Assembly: GCA_964019425.1 (NCBI GenBank)
Contig: OZ025822.1
Location: forward strand, 434,001-498,000
Origin: Flectonema sp. DT1601
Lineage: Eukaryota > Euglenozoa > Diplonemea > Diplonemida > Diplonemidae
DNA: 64,000 bases
Reading direction: 5' to 3'
The notes beneath the pieces were generated by a model. It was not told the origin of the DNA. It saw nothing but the letters and a program-made list of their open reading frames with translations, and did no database searches. Shown here one piece after another: positions 1-10,474 of the stretch. Every line of letters starts with the position of its first letter. Positions within the stretch are counted from its first letter, which is position 1. The translations under genes were made by a program, and so were the position numbers.

Positions 1-2706
1 ATAATAAAGTCATCGACTTCACTACAACCCGATATCAACTCAGAGAAGTCTGTTGCAGACGTGGCACTCGACGCAGATAGAAGTACAGCAGGTCAACAGA
101 CTGTTGGGGTAATTAACGACCCTCAGTCTCTTGGTGATGAGAAGTGCACCCTGTGCGGATTCAAGATTTCTATAGTGGAAGTCTGTCCCAAGACGCTGAA
201 GCCGCACAATGCTGATGGAAGTACAGCAGATCAGCAGTCGGCTTGTAAGGAAACTACTGCTGTTGCTGCTGCTGCTCCTTCAGATGATGAGAAGTGCACC
301 CTGTGCGGGTTCAAGATCTCCATCGTGGAAGTCTGTCCCAAAACACTGAAACCACACCATGTTGACATCACAGTTGATCAAACAGTGCAAGAGAGTAGCT
401 CCCCACCTTCTGATAATGAAAAGCCTGTCGAAGTGTCTTACAATTCTAATACTAATCAACACAACGTTGATGGAAGTACAACAGAGCAGCATAAGGAAGT
501 CCTCATTTCTTCAGCTGATGAGAAGTGCACCCTGTGCGGATTCAAGATCTCCATCGTAGAAGTCTGTCCAAAGACGTTGAAGCCGCACAACGTTGGCGGA
601 AGAGCAGCAGATCAGCCGGCTAGTGAGGAAACTGTTTCTGTCCCCGCAGATGATGAAAAGTGTGCCCTGTGCGGATTCAAGATTTCTATTGTAGAGGTCT
701 GTCCCAAGACACTGAAGCCACACAAGGCTGACGGAAGTACAGCAGATCAGCAACAGGCTAGTGAGGAAACTGCTGTTGCTACCCCTGCAGATGATGAAAA
801 ATGCACCCTGTGCGGGTTCAAGATTTCTATTGTAGAGGTCTGTCCCAGGACACTGAAGCCGCACAACGTTAATGGAAGTACAGCAGGTCAGCAGTCGGCT
901 TGTAAGGAAACTACTGCTGCTGCTGCTCCTTCAGATGATGAGAAGTGCACCCTGTGCGGGTTCAAGATCTCCATCGTAGAAGTCTGTCCAAAGACGTTGA
1001 AGCCGCACGACGTTGGCGGAAGAACAGCAGATCAGCAACAGGCTAGTGAGGAAACTGCTGTTGCTACCCCTGCAGATGATGAAAAATGTACCCTGTGCGG
1101 GTTCAAGATTTCTATTGTAGAGGTCTGTCCCAGGACACTGAAGCCACACAACATTGATGGAAGTACAGCAGATCAACAACAGGCTAGTGAGGAAACTACT
1201 GCTGTTGCTACCTCTGCAGATGATGAAAAGTGTGTCCTGTGCGGGTTCAAGATCTCCATCGTAGAAGTCTGTCCAAAGACGTTGAAGCCGCACAACGTTG
1301 GCGGAAGAATAGCAGATCAACAGCCGGCTAGTGAGGAAACTGCTCCCGCAGATGATGAAAAGTGTGTCCTGTGCGGATTCAAGATCTCCATCGTAGAAGT
1401 CTGTCCCAAGACACTGAAGCCGCACAATGTTGATGGAAGTACAGCAGATCAACAACTGGCTAGTGAAACTGCTGCTGTTGCTGCCGCTGCTACCTCTGCA
1501 GATGATGAGAAGTGCACCCTGTGCGGGTTCAAGATCTCCATCGTGGAAGTCTGTCCAAAGACATTGAAGCCGCACAACGTTGGCGGAAGTACAGCAGATC
1601 AACGACCTGATGAAACCGTCAGTACTACTTCACCTGACGAGAAGTGTACTCTCTGTGGGTTCAAGATTTCTATAGTGGAAGTCTGTCCAAAGACACTGAA
1701 GCCGCACAACGTTGACGGAGACACAGCTAGTAAGGAACCTGCTCCCTCGGATGACGAAAAGTGCACCCTGTGCGGATTCAAAATCTCTATTGTGGAAGTC
1801 TGTCCCAAGACGCTGAAGCCACACTCTCACAGTAAAGAATCTAAACCTGAAGAGTGCAGAGATGTTGTTAAAGAACAATTAGATATTAGCCTCACTCAGG
1901 TGGATACCGAATCCGACTGTGAAAGTACCAGTTCGGAGAATCGTTATAAAAATATGTATCCGATTGGATCAAAGGTAATAGCTCACGGATTATCAAAAAA
2001 TAAAACTGTAAACGGAACACCTGGAACCGTTCTGGGGACTCAAGTGGTCGACGGAAATTTATTTTTTCAGGTACAATTTACTGTTGGGTCTGTTGCTCTA
2101 CGAGTTAATAATTTAAGACGTCATCCAGATGAAGTAGATAAGCCGCAGGTGGAGAAACCTGATTCGATTTCGGTAGTGATATCCGCAACACCTTCGATCG
2201 TCTCATCAAAAAGTGGATGGGAAAAAATAAAAAAAGGAGTGATTGCTAAGCGTCGATCTGGTTCAAGAATGTCTCGAATCGTAAAGCAAGTGATGGAACA
2301 CCAAACAGATAACACTAGTATCAGTATCACAACGGCAGTAAAAGATTGGGAAAGTTCATCTCCTCAAATTAAAAAGAGTGAACCATTTCCATTATCAACA
2401 TCACCTGTCACAATAAGCCGTGATTCTCCATCACCTGAACCAGAGATTCCAAAACCGTGTCGTTTAAAAATCGAACCAGTCGGAACGGCTTTTTCATCTC
2501 CGTGGTGTCTCGCAACTTCCGTTCAGGTCCAGTCTCAGTTGCTCTCTTTTAAAGCAACCATCCGTTCTACAGCTGGTGGATGGGCCATCATAAGATTAAG
2601 CGACGGGTACATTCAGGGAAAGGGAATGTACTATGTCGTTCAAAACGGAAGTCCTCCACGCACAGCATCAGTGCTGTTTCATGTTTTGTCAAAGCCTTTG
2701 GTATGA
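1..2706 (+). CDS. Cys/His-repeat protein with SH3-like domain (5' partial)
   Basis: The frame is open from base 1 with no Met before the repeats, so the start lies outside the window; the stop is at 2704-2706. The protein holds 12 copies of a 21-residue core with spacing C-x2-C-x9-C-x6-H (for example EKCTLCGFKISIVEVC then PKTLKPH), from about 136 to 1830. Cores are joined by variable Ala/Ser/Thr/Gln/Asp linkers. The core barely changes while its codons vary synonymously, which suggests selection on the protein. The Cys/His spacing suggests one metal ion per repeat, but this is inference. After an acidic stretch, about 1945-2120 encodes a small beta-rich module (VNGTPGTVLG signature) that recurs in the next gene. 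The rest is Ser/Pro-rich with a C-terminal globular part I do not recognise. Function unknown. Poly-A signal-like AATAAA follows the stop. Confidence 0.85.
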   Translation: MIKSSTSLQPDINSEKSVADVALDADRSTAGQQTVGVINDPQSLGDEKCTLCGFKISIVEVCPKTLKPHNADGSTADQQSACKETTAVAAAAPSDDEKCTLCGFKISIVEVCPKTLKPHHVDITVDQTVQESSSPPSDNEKPVEVSYNSNTNQHNVDGSTTEQHKEVLISSADEKCTLCGFKISIVEVCPKTLKPHNVGGRAADQPASEETVSVPADDEKCALCGFKISIVEVCPKTLKPHKADGSTADQQQASEETAVATPADDEKCTLCGFKISIVEVCPRTLKPHNVNGSTAGQQSACKETTAAAAPSDDEKCTLCGFKISIVEVCPKTLKPHDVGGRTADQQQASEETAVATPADDEKCTLCGFKISIVEVCPRTLKPHNIDGSTADQQQASEETTAVATSADDEKCVLCGFKISIVEVCPKTLKPHNVGGRIADQQPASEETAPADDEKCVLCGFKISIVEVCPKTLKPHNVDGSTADQQLASETAAVAAAATSADDEKCTLCGFKISIVEVCPKTLKPHNVGGSTADQRPDETVSTTSPDEKCTLCGFKISIVEVCPKTLKPHNVDGDTASKEPAPSDDEKCTLCGFKISIVEVCPKTLKPHSHSKESKPEECRDVVKEQLDISLTQVDTESDCESTSSENRYKNMYPIGSKVIAHGLSKNKTVNGTPGTVLGTQVVDGNLFFQVQFTVGSVALRVNNLRRHPDEVDKPQVEKPDSISVVISATPSIVSSKSGWEKIKKGVIAKRRSGSRMSRIVKQVMEHQTDNTSISITTAVKDWESSSPQIKKSEPFPLSTSPVTISRDSPSPEPEIPKPCRLKIEPVGTAFSSPWCLATSVQVQSQLLSFKATIRSTAGGWAIIRLSDGYIQGKGMYYVVQNGSPPRTASVLFHVLSKPLV
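136..1830 (+). repeat. 12 coding tandem repeats (about 130-150 bp period)
   Basis: Twelve in-frame repeats, mostly 130-150 bp apart with a longer gap between the second and third. Each carries the conserved C-x2-C-x9-C-x6-H core. Synonymous codon differences between copies show they are not all recent identical duplicates. Confidence 0.9.
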
Positions 2707-2745
2707 TTTTATTGTGTTAAATAAATTAATTGAAACTCATATTAA

Positions 2746-5131
2746 ATGATTACTTTATTCGAGAAGGTGTGACGTTTTGACTGTTGGATTTTAAACTTCT
2801 ATTTCACAATCACTCCCCCTCTCCCAATCACATCCCCTATTGTAGTTGTTGAAATCGAACAAAAAAAAAAGTCTAAACGCGTGAACAACACTTACACTTG
2901 AAATGATATTGTGAGTTGACTTTTATCGGATTATTTATGTTGAATTTATTTTCCTTTTTTTTTTTTTTTAATTTTAATCATAACACAAAAACTAACAGGA
3001 GGATACTCGTCTTCCAATAGCAGACAAGTCATCGTCTAGTCTGAATGTATCTCAACAAAACTTATCACCAGATAGCAGCAATCGATCTGTATTTAAAGAA
3101 TGGGGAGGATATCACAGAGGAGGTCTCAGAGAAAGATCTCCCAGCACTGCTTCAGCCTATGATGACAGTTTCACTAACGGAGGATTTGTTGTTGCTGAAG
3201 GTCTGCTTAAATCAGTTCATGTTAATGGAAAGAGAGGTACGGTTTTAGGAAAACAGAGACAAGGTGAAGAACGTCTCGTTCAGGTAGACTTTGATGGAAT
3301 GTGCATCGCCGTTAAGAAAGCAAACCTTCGGTTAGTCTGCACAACATGTGATGAACAGCCAACTAATAAATGTGGTTCATGTGGACAACAGTACTGCGCT
3401 GATTGTACTTGTAAGTGTGCAGTTACTCAGGATGAAGCACCTTCTTGGGTTAGAGATGAGAGTTCTAATAATTGCAATGGCTGTAAGAATCTTTTTACCG
3501 TAACTCGAAGACGACATCACTGCAGGGCTTGTGGTCAATTATTCTGCGCTACTTGTGTTCAATCCAGATTAACACTTCCGGGATGGGCATCTCCTCAAAA
3601 AGTTTGTCAGAGTTGTTGTACGACCGTATCCCCTCAAACATCTCAATGGGTTCCGGATTCTGAGTCATCTGAGTGCGCTCTTTGTTGGGCAGGTTTTTCT
3701 AAAAAAAAGAGAAAACATCATTGCCGAGTCTGCGGAAAGATATTTTGTGATACCTGTACCAATCAACGAGCTAGAGTACAAGGTTATGTTATTCCTCAAA
3801 GAGTATGCACTAGGTGTGCTACTCCAGCAGAAGGACTTCCTGACTCACAAACTTCTCAGGGAAGTCCGTTGACACAAAGCTTTGCTCGTGATGCGACATA
3901 TCAAAATGTTCCTCTACGGGTTACGGTACTAAACGCAGGTAAGATACCTCGAGTTGATATATTGACCAGGGTAACGAATGTGTTTATAAAACTTAGAGCC
4001 AGGTCAGGAAAAGATAAGTGGCTTGGAGATGAAGTATCCTGGCCACCAGTTGCTTCATCTAATCCAAACTGGAAGACTACTCGAATCCTGACTTGTTTAA
4101 CAAAGGAAGTATCAACTTTAGAATTTCGGATTTGGAATAAAGATATCGCAACCGAATCCTACATTGGTGACGCTTCTATCTCTGTAGCAGCTTTGAGACC
4201 TGGCAAAGTAGTTCAAATACCTATCCGTTGTACTAAAGGAAAAGGATCTTTTATAAAGGTTTGCATCCCTAAAGAACCACCACTACAAAAAGACGTAATT
4301 CTTATACGACATGGCCAGTCACGATGGAATGCAGCAAAGGCAGCAGGTGGTAAAGCAGGCATCGTAGACAGACTTAAAGAAGAGGACCATCCTCTCTCGA
4401 ATATGGGAAGAGATCAAGCAACAGATTTATGTGCTAAAGTAGAAAACACTTTAAAAGAGTCGTCGACTGATGAAGATGACAATATCGGAACGATTCTTAA
4501 TAAAGTTGAAAAGATCTATGCAAGTCCGTTAACAAGAGCGACTCAAACAGCGATAATCGGAATTAACCCACTTTTGAGAAAATTAGATTCACCGCTAGAG
4601 CTGACTGCTTATGCTCGAGAAAAGAGAAATGTCGGAGGAAGAGACACAAATGGAAGTGTCATGGGAGCGGATGTAGTCAAGAGAGTCTCACGAGAGACTA
4701 CAAAATTATTTGATGGAAGTGTTCCTAATACGATCGATTTTAATAAAATTGATCCTTCGAATGTTGATCTAAAATGGTGGAATGATAACGCTGAGTCAAA
4801 AGAAGATTTCACATCTCGTCTACGAGAACTAAATAATTTCATTCAATGGTCGGAATACAAAACAATTATGATCGTTGGCCATTCTCACTGTTTTCGTGGA
4901 TTGGTGAATTATTTATTATCTCCGACAGCAACTCTTCCACCTGGTATAACGTTCTCTGACATTCAACAAAAGAAGCTCTGCAACTGTGGAATGATGCATG
5001 TCAAACTTGATTATGAAAAAACTCATCCATTAATAAAAATATCACTACCTTTGGGAACCACACTGGTTGGTAAAGCTAGCAAGTCAAAAGACGGGTCTAA
5101 GGAAGTCGTCGACTCTGAAGACGAGGCTTAA
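2746..5131 (+). CDS. Double-FYVE, C2 and histidine-phosphatase (PGAM-like) protein
   Basis: The main exon is 2999-5131, open in frame from an acceptor (ACTAACAG ending 2998). It has no ATG before 3299, yet an SH3-like module (VNGKRGTVLG, about 3182-3340) lies upstream of 3299, so translation must begin earlier. A possible first exon, 2746-2766 (MITLFEK, phase 0, donor GTGTGA), would give 717 aa. Domains in order: SH3-like module; a Cys cluster; FYVE 1 (WVRD, RRRHHCRACG, KVC; residues about 156-215); FYVE 2 (WVPD, RKHHCRVCG, RVC; about 221-280); a C2-like beta domain (about 309-430); and a histidine-phosphatase domain (about 440-650) with RHGQSRWN and the second catalytic His in VGHSH. FYVE domains bind PI3P on endosomes, so a phosphatase recruited to endosomal membrane is likely; its substrate is unknown. 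The domain calls are firm; exon 1 is tentative. Confidence 0.85.
2767..2998 (+). other. Putative intron 1 of the double-FYVE gene
   Basis: GTGTGA donor to CTAACAG acceptor, 232 nt, with a long T-run before the acceptor. The acceptor is well supported because the frame opens there. The donor is a guess chosen for phase 0 and likeness to the GTNTGT donors elsewhere. A perfect GTGAGT at about 2914 is an alternative donor but gives an early stop with this acceptor. Confidence 0.45.
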
Positions 5132-5215
5132 AAGAAGTTACTTATTTACAATTTGTATCAGTTTGTGTACTGCTTATTTTATTTATTTATTTTTTTTTGT
5201 GAACTATTTTTACGT

Positions 5216-5249
<34 letters not shown>

Positions 5250-5600
5250 AAGACAAATATTTCGATTATGCCTACCAAAGCCAGAAAAAAAAAAAAAAAA
5301 AGTTCTGATTATTAGCCACAAACGACATTTATAACTTCTATGTGATGGGTTGTTTGGAAAACTTTTTTTTAAAAAAAATTTTCCTATTCTGATTTCACGC
5401 TTAGATTGACGTGTACAGATTAGGTTATTACAACCATCGATAGTTTGCATAAAATAGAAAAAAAAAAAAACTTTTTTTTTTTTTTTGCTGTATCCAAAGA
5501 AAATAGAATCCAGGAGAAAAAAAAACGTTCATTGTAGGTTGTTACAACTATGTTTCTATTACACAGGGGGGAACCGTTTTTTAAAAAAAAAAAAAAAAAC
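5132..5600 (+). other. Intergenic, A/T homopolymers and candidate splice acceptor
   Basis: No gene seen. Contains several long T and A runs. A pyrimidine-rich ACACAG ends at 5566, followed by an A-run that abuts the next ATG at 5601. Confidence 0.6.
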
Positions 5601-6995
5601 ATGTCACAAAAATTATTGCAACATGGGCACCAAATTCATGAAACAGAAGTGGCAAACCCGCTCCCTAAGAATCAAAGCAGTTCGAGTGTTGGTAGAGTGA
5701 CCAGAAGCTCTAGCGTAACGAGAATGAATAGGACGTTATCAGGAAAAGATTTCTTAGCCTCCTCGAACTTCTCATCGAGTTTCAAGAGGGATGGTTTTCC
5801 TGCACTTACCAGAGAAGGAAGTTCGGTAGGTCGTGGATCTATATGCGAGGTGGTTCAAGAACCTGAAGAGCTGTTTCCTCGTGATCCTGCATTGTCAGAG
5901 TTAGAAAGAAAAGACAGAGAATGGCTTGATTACAGGAGAGGTGAGCGTCTGAAACAAGAACAGGAAGACCTGTTGGCATTTACCACTCGAACATTGGAAA
6001 GGAAAAAAGCTTATTTTTTAGCTCAGCATCCGCCTGAAATTATGAACACGGAACCTCCTTCTCTCGAGGACAAAATCAAACAATCTGAGTTTAGGATAAT
6101 GGTCTGCATTGACAAGAAGAAGGCTAAAGAGCATGCCATTGGATTAATGCATTCAACGTATCAAAATAGTCATCAAGAAAACGAGATCTTTTTATATAAT
6201 TGCTTTACAAAAGCTGGTTCCAAAAGACAAACTGAAACAATGAATCATCTTGAACAGATAAAAATGCAGCTGCTACGACATCGCCCAGACATGGATGTGA
6301 AGGTATCTTGTTCACATGTCAAGGACAAAAAATTGGCAATTACGGATTTCGCTGTTGCGAATAAAATAAATTTAATCGTATTGGGAATGAAAAAAATTGA
6401 CAAGTCTTTTTTTGCAAGGAAAATCTCACCTGGAATATTAGACACTTGTCCTGACAACAAAGCAATTTTGTTGGTACCTCCTCCGGGAACAAAGAAAGAA
6501 ATGTCTAATGGTGAGCTTGATAAGGGACGTCAAATCCTACTCTGCTTCGACGGTAGTCCACACTGTGAGAGTGCGTTATTATACTTAGCACGGCTATTGA
6601 AACAGAACGACACGGTTGTCGTTATTAACATAGTTACCCCACCTCCAAAATTATTAGTAGTTCAGCAAGCAGATGATCACGCTTCTCTCCAACCAAATCA
6701 ATTCTACGAATCAATTCTCAACACGCGATTAGAGAGCGCTGAACTACTTGTGAATCGAGTCAAATCCCAGCTTCAAAAGATTACACAGGCTTCTATTGAT
6801 ATAGATGTTCGTATATTGGAGGCTGGTAAACGATCAGTTGGTGATGTTCTCTTAGAAGTAGCAACTCAAATAAGTAGTGATATGATTGTATTAGGATCAA
6901 GAGGTGTCGATGGATGGCAGAAAGTTGTTCAAGGAGCCGTTATAAAACCAATTCTGGATACGGCAACTCGCAGATCTATATTAGTTGTTCGGTAG
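5601..6995 (+). CDS. Tandem universal stress protein (UspA) domain protein
   Basis: 464 aa. ATG 5601, right after an A-run, is preferred; an in-frame ATG at 5550 would translate the poly-A tract into Lys. The N-terminal about 150 residues are Ser/Arg-rich and then charged. Two Usp folds follow. The first (EFRIMVCIDKKKA to AILLVPPPG, about 160-300) lacks a clear nucleotide motif. The second (about 310-464) starts RQILLCFDGSPHCE and has the ATP-type Gly motif G-x2-G-x9-G in LGSRGVDG...QGA, then ends SILVVR. UspA-family proteins bind ATP and act in stress responses, so the second domain probably binds nucleotide while the first may be structural. The specific role is unknown. Confidence 0.85.
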   Translation: MSQKLLQHGHQIHETEVANPLPKNQSSSSVGRVTRSSSVTRMNRTLSGKDFLASSNFSSSFKRDGFPALTREGSSVGRGSICEVVQEPEELFPRDPALSELERKDREWLDYRRGERLKQEQEDLLAFTTRTLERKKAYFLAQHPPEIMNTEPPSLEDKIKQSEFRIMVCIDKKKAKEHAIGLMHSTYQNSHQENEIFLYNCFTKAGSKRQTETMNHLEQIKMQLLRHRPDMDVKVSCSHVKDKKLAITDFAVANKINLIVLGMKKIDKSFFARKISPGILDTCPDNKAILLVPPPGTKKEMSNGELDKGRQILLCFDGSPHCESALLYLARLLKQNDTVVVINIVTPPPKLLVVQQADDHASLQPNQFYESILNTRLESAELLVNRVKSQLQKITQASIDIDVRILEAGKRSVGDVLLEVATQISSDMIVLGSRGVDGWQKVVQGAVIKPILDTATRRSILVVR

Positions 6996-8253
6996 CTTTT
7001 AAAAAAAAAATTAAAAAAAAAAATGGGATTTCTGTTATTTATTTTTTTATTGTGTAGTGGTGCCTGCCTTCCTGGTTTTGAGTCTTTTAGCACACAGAGA
7101 CAAGACAGCCGCATCCACCATGGATTACATTTTAATAAGCATCACATATTTGAACAGGCGGTGTAATGCTGTTGACGTCTACGGATGGTAATTTTTTCTA
7201 TTCACGTTACCGATCTGGTTTCACCCCCCATTTAAGTGAGGAAAAGTTCGGATTTGAAAGAGAAAAAAAAAAAAAAAGCTATTGTTTTGCATTGACAAAA
7301 AAAAAAAAAAATAAATAACAACAATAATAATGAAATAAAAAAGTTCTTCTCAAAAAAAAAAAAAAAAAAAAAGAAAAAATTCACTCACTATTCGTGTTTT
7401 CTACCTTCTTTTTCCCAAACTTCTTTTTAAATGTGGTAGACGGTAAACGTAAGTAATTCATGACTGACCATCAAGTTATGTATAACTATAGCAGCGGTGT
7501 CCGGGCGTACCTTTTCCCATTGTGTCCAGGTCCCTATTTGTTTCTCCATCCCCTCGTTTATTCTGCCTTTTATTGAGCAAGGTGGAGAGCTGCAATATAC
7601 CCGATTTGTTAATAAATCAGGTTGCTGGCTATCCATCGGCTGAAAATCCGCGAAGCTGTATTCTTCGTGACTCGGAAACCTTTTTATTTTTATTTTTAAT
7701 TTTTGATTTTTTTTTAAAATTATTACCCGGTATTAATTGGTATTGTAGTTAGACATGATGCTGAAATACAATTTTTAGCCGAACTCACTGAACATTTTTG
7801 CTACACTCACCAACAAAAAAAAAAAAAAAAAGAAAAAAACGGCAGATTGCCGTTGGTGAAGCCATTGTCATCACTCGATGGAAATGTTTCTTTCAACAAG
7901 ATTAAGTTGATCATAGTTAGGCAGCCATACTATAGAAAAACAACCGGAGCTTTGAAATTTTTTCCTGTCGATGAGTTGGCGATTTTGGAAACTATTTTTT
8001 GTGGAATTAGGAGTTTTCCCTTTTTTTTTTTTTTTTTTTTTTTAATAAAAAAAAAAGCCCTTTTGATCTGTATCGTGTGCTTCGCTTGCTTTGTTTTATA
8101 TTGTTGTTTGCTCTATTTTCTTTTTCCCATCTTTTTTTAAAAACTTTTTTTTTTAAATTTTCAAAATAATGTTAGGGTAGCACGTGTGTAGCTCCCTTTA
8201 GCTCTCACAGCTTCACAGGGTTCTCCGGAACATACCCCATATTTGCCCTGTTG

Positions 8254-8286
<33 letters not shown>

Positions 8287-8619
8287 TGCGTACTTTTTAC
8301 AACCAATTATGGCTTGCAGCACACGACGCTTTATTTTTTGTGTGTGTGTACCATTTGTATGACTATTTTTTTTTTGAATTATCTGTTGCTGTGCAATTTT
8401 TTCATTATTTTGTATCTTTAGCTTTTTTTTTTTTTTTTTTTTGTTTTTTGGAAAGTCTGAAATTAACCAATTACATAACCCAAAACTACTTTTACAGAGT
8501 AACTTATGCACATGCGGGGATTTTGTAGAATGAATGAATTAGTAGTACGTTTTAATGTCATTTAAACTCCCCTCTCAGAAATTGAACAGGGAACCGGAAC
8601 AACTCTCCCCAACAGTATT
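6996..8619 (+). other. Gene-free stretch, 3' UTR and upstream region
   Basis: No convincing coding sequence; short open frames here encode runs of Phe or Lys from homopolymers. Many A and T runs of 12-30. A pyrimidine-rich acceptor-like CTCTCAG ends at 8578, 42 nt before the next ATG. Confidence 0.6.
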
Positions 8620-10474
8620 ATGTTAGACTCTCAGCAAACCTTATCCGATGATTTAGTCGTGATGCCGAATCATCAGCAGGGTCCACGCATTAATGAGGAC
8701 GACATCCCGGCAGATGCGAAATCACAGAATGTGATTTGTGTGTTCAACCTGCCTCAGACAACTCAGGATGATTCGTTACAGGAATTCTTTGGAACTTTTG
8801 GTAAGATTGTTAAAATTTACACAATCAGAGAAAAGTACAAGGGAACTGGTCCACCCCCAGCCATGGCTTCAAAGTGTAAGGGATATGCTTTTATTTACTA
8901 CGCTGACCCAGTCAGTGCTCAATGTGCTAGAGAACAGGCTAATGACACTGAATTCGAAGGCAGATCAATCAGAGTTGATCTTTCATTCACCGCGAAAAAG
9001 GAACGAGTAGAAGCTCCAGAGTCTGACATTTTGTGTGTCTTTGGTCTTCCACCAGATATCACTGTTGAAGAAGTGCAACAGGCATTTGAGGCACGCAGTC
9101 CTGATGTAGCTCGTGTGAATTTAGTAAAGGAAAAGTCAACAGGAAGATACAAAGGTTTTGGATTTGTTTACTTCAGAACTCCTGAAGCGGCTGTTCACGC
9201 TAAGGAAGCATGTGAAGATTTAGTAATCAAGGGCCATATGGTTAGAGTTGACTTCTCTCTTACGAGAGAGCCACGTGAAGCACCAGAGCCAAAGAAACCA
9301 AGCCCGTCAACATCATTCCCTCGTGGTGCTAGGCCGTGCAATGTCTTAGGATGCTTTGGTCTCCCTCACAGTACAATCGAACAGGATGTTAAAAACCTAT
9401 TCAGTCCTTATGGCCAAGTCTTCAAAGCTGATATTGTGATGGATAAACAAACAGGTCGATGCAAAGGTTACGGATTTGTGTACTTCACTAAGACAGACGA
9501 TGCTACTAAAGCTTATCAGGCAATCAGTGATGGATCTTTGTCTCCAACGATAAAGGGACAAACTATTAGAGTTGATTATTCCCTTACCACTGCTCCTCCA
9601 CAGACTAGATCAACTGCTGATCCAATGGTTGATGATGATAAGAAGAAGAAGAGACAAGGAAGTCAGAATGGGATGTCGAGAAAGGTTGGAGGTAAACCTG
9701 ATGACCAAGTCCCAATTGGGTCTGTTAGTCAGATTGGTGGCTACGCGCAAGGGCAAGTTCTCCATCAGCAACCTCTCATGCAGCAGCCTATGATGTCACA
9801 GGAACCACAGCAGCCTCCCGTGTTAAAACTGGAAGGGATCCCTGAGGACTTTCTCGCATGCTTTCCATTACCAACCCAACAAGAACTTGACAAGGGTGCT
9901 GGATATGCCCGTGGGTACGATGACTGCCGTGTTTCAATGCTTCGTACTCTCGACTCGCTAATCAAAAGTGGACGTCTCCTCTGGTCAGCCAATACTACTC
10001 TTCCTATGGGACTTGGAATGGTTAACGCTCCATCACTAAATCGTGGAATGATGCTTGGTAGCATGCAGCAGCCTGACATGAATGCGGTAGCATCCATGCA
10101 GTCACAACAGCAACAAGCTGAATTCGTATGTCGTTATTTTTGTTAGTTTTTGGTAGGATTGTGGCATTCCTTTGGTAAGATTTGGTACTGATCGCGCACA
10201 AACAAAAAATAACTAAAACACAGCTCCAAAAGCAACAGCAGATGCAAGGCAGCCACCTCGGAAACCACCTCGGAAATCAATTTGGAGCGACAGGAGGGTT
10301 CCAGGCTGGAAATGCACTGCTTCCTCAGGTTTGTTTTCTCTTTTTTAAATTGACGTTTACTTCGAATAATTGTTTTCTTTTTGAAAAAAACAAAAAAAAA
10401 AAAAATTTTTACAGGGAGCATTTCAGCAAGCGATCTATTTGCAAACACCGCAGTCTCTGCTTCCAACGCTCTGA
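8620..10474 (+). CDS. RNA-binding protein with three Tra2-like RRMs
   Basis: Three exons (8620-10125, 10224-10328, 10415-10474), both introns phase 0, giving 556 aa. Three RRMs lie at about residues 39-125, 130-215 and 238-325. Each has an RNP1-like GYAFIYY, GFGFVYF or GYGFVYF and ends in RVD(L/F/Y)S(F/L)T, the pattern of the Transformer-2 RRM (RVDFSIT). RRM3 is closest (FGLPHSTIEQDVKNLF, VYF). There are no RS-rich arms like those of animal Tra2. The C-terminal third is Gln/Met/Gly-rich with a short conserved-looking helix (GYARGYDDCRVSMLRTLDSL). Without the introns the frame would end early at a stop just inside intron 1. Likely role: splicing or other pre-mRNA or mRNA regulation in nucleus or cytoplasm. 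ELAV/CELF-type proteins also have three RRMs, but the RRM endings fit Tra2 better. Confidence 0.85.
10126..10223 (+). other. Intron 1 of the triple-RRM gene
   Basis: 98 nt, GTATGT to AACTAAAACACAG, phase 0. Removal restores a continuous Gln-rich frame. Confidence 0.85.
10329..10414 (+). other. Intron 2 of the triple-RRM gene
   Basis: 86 nt, GTTTGT to TTTTTACAG, phase 0; the last exon adds 19 residues and a stop at 10472-10474. Confidence 0.8.

Noticed and set aside
931-1602. 223-codon - strand frame opposite the Cys/His repeats
   Set aside because: It is periodic only because the sense strand is; no start context or family match.
5550-5600. Upstream in-frame Met for the Usp protein
   Set aside because: It would add a Lys run from poly-A; the ATG at 5601 is directly after the A-run, as at other genes here.
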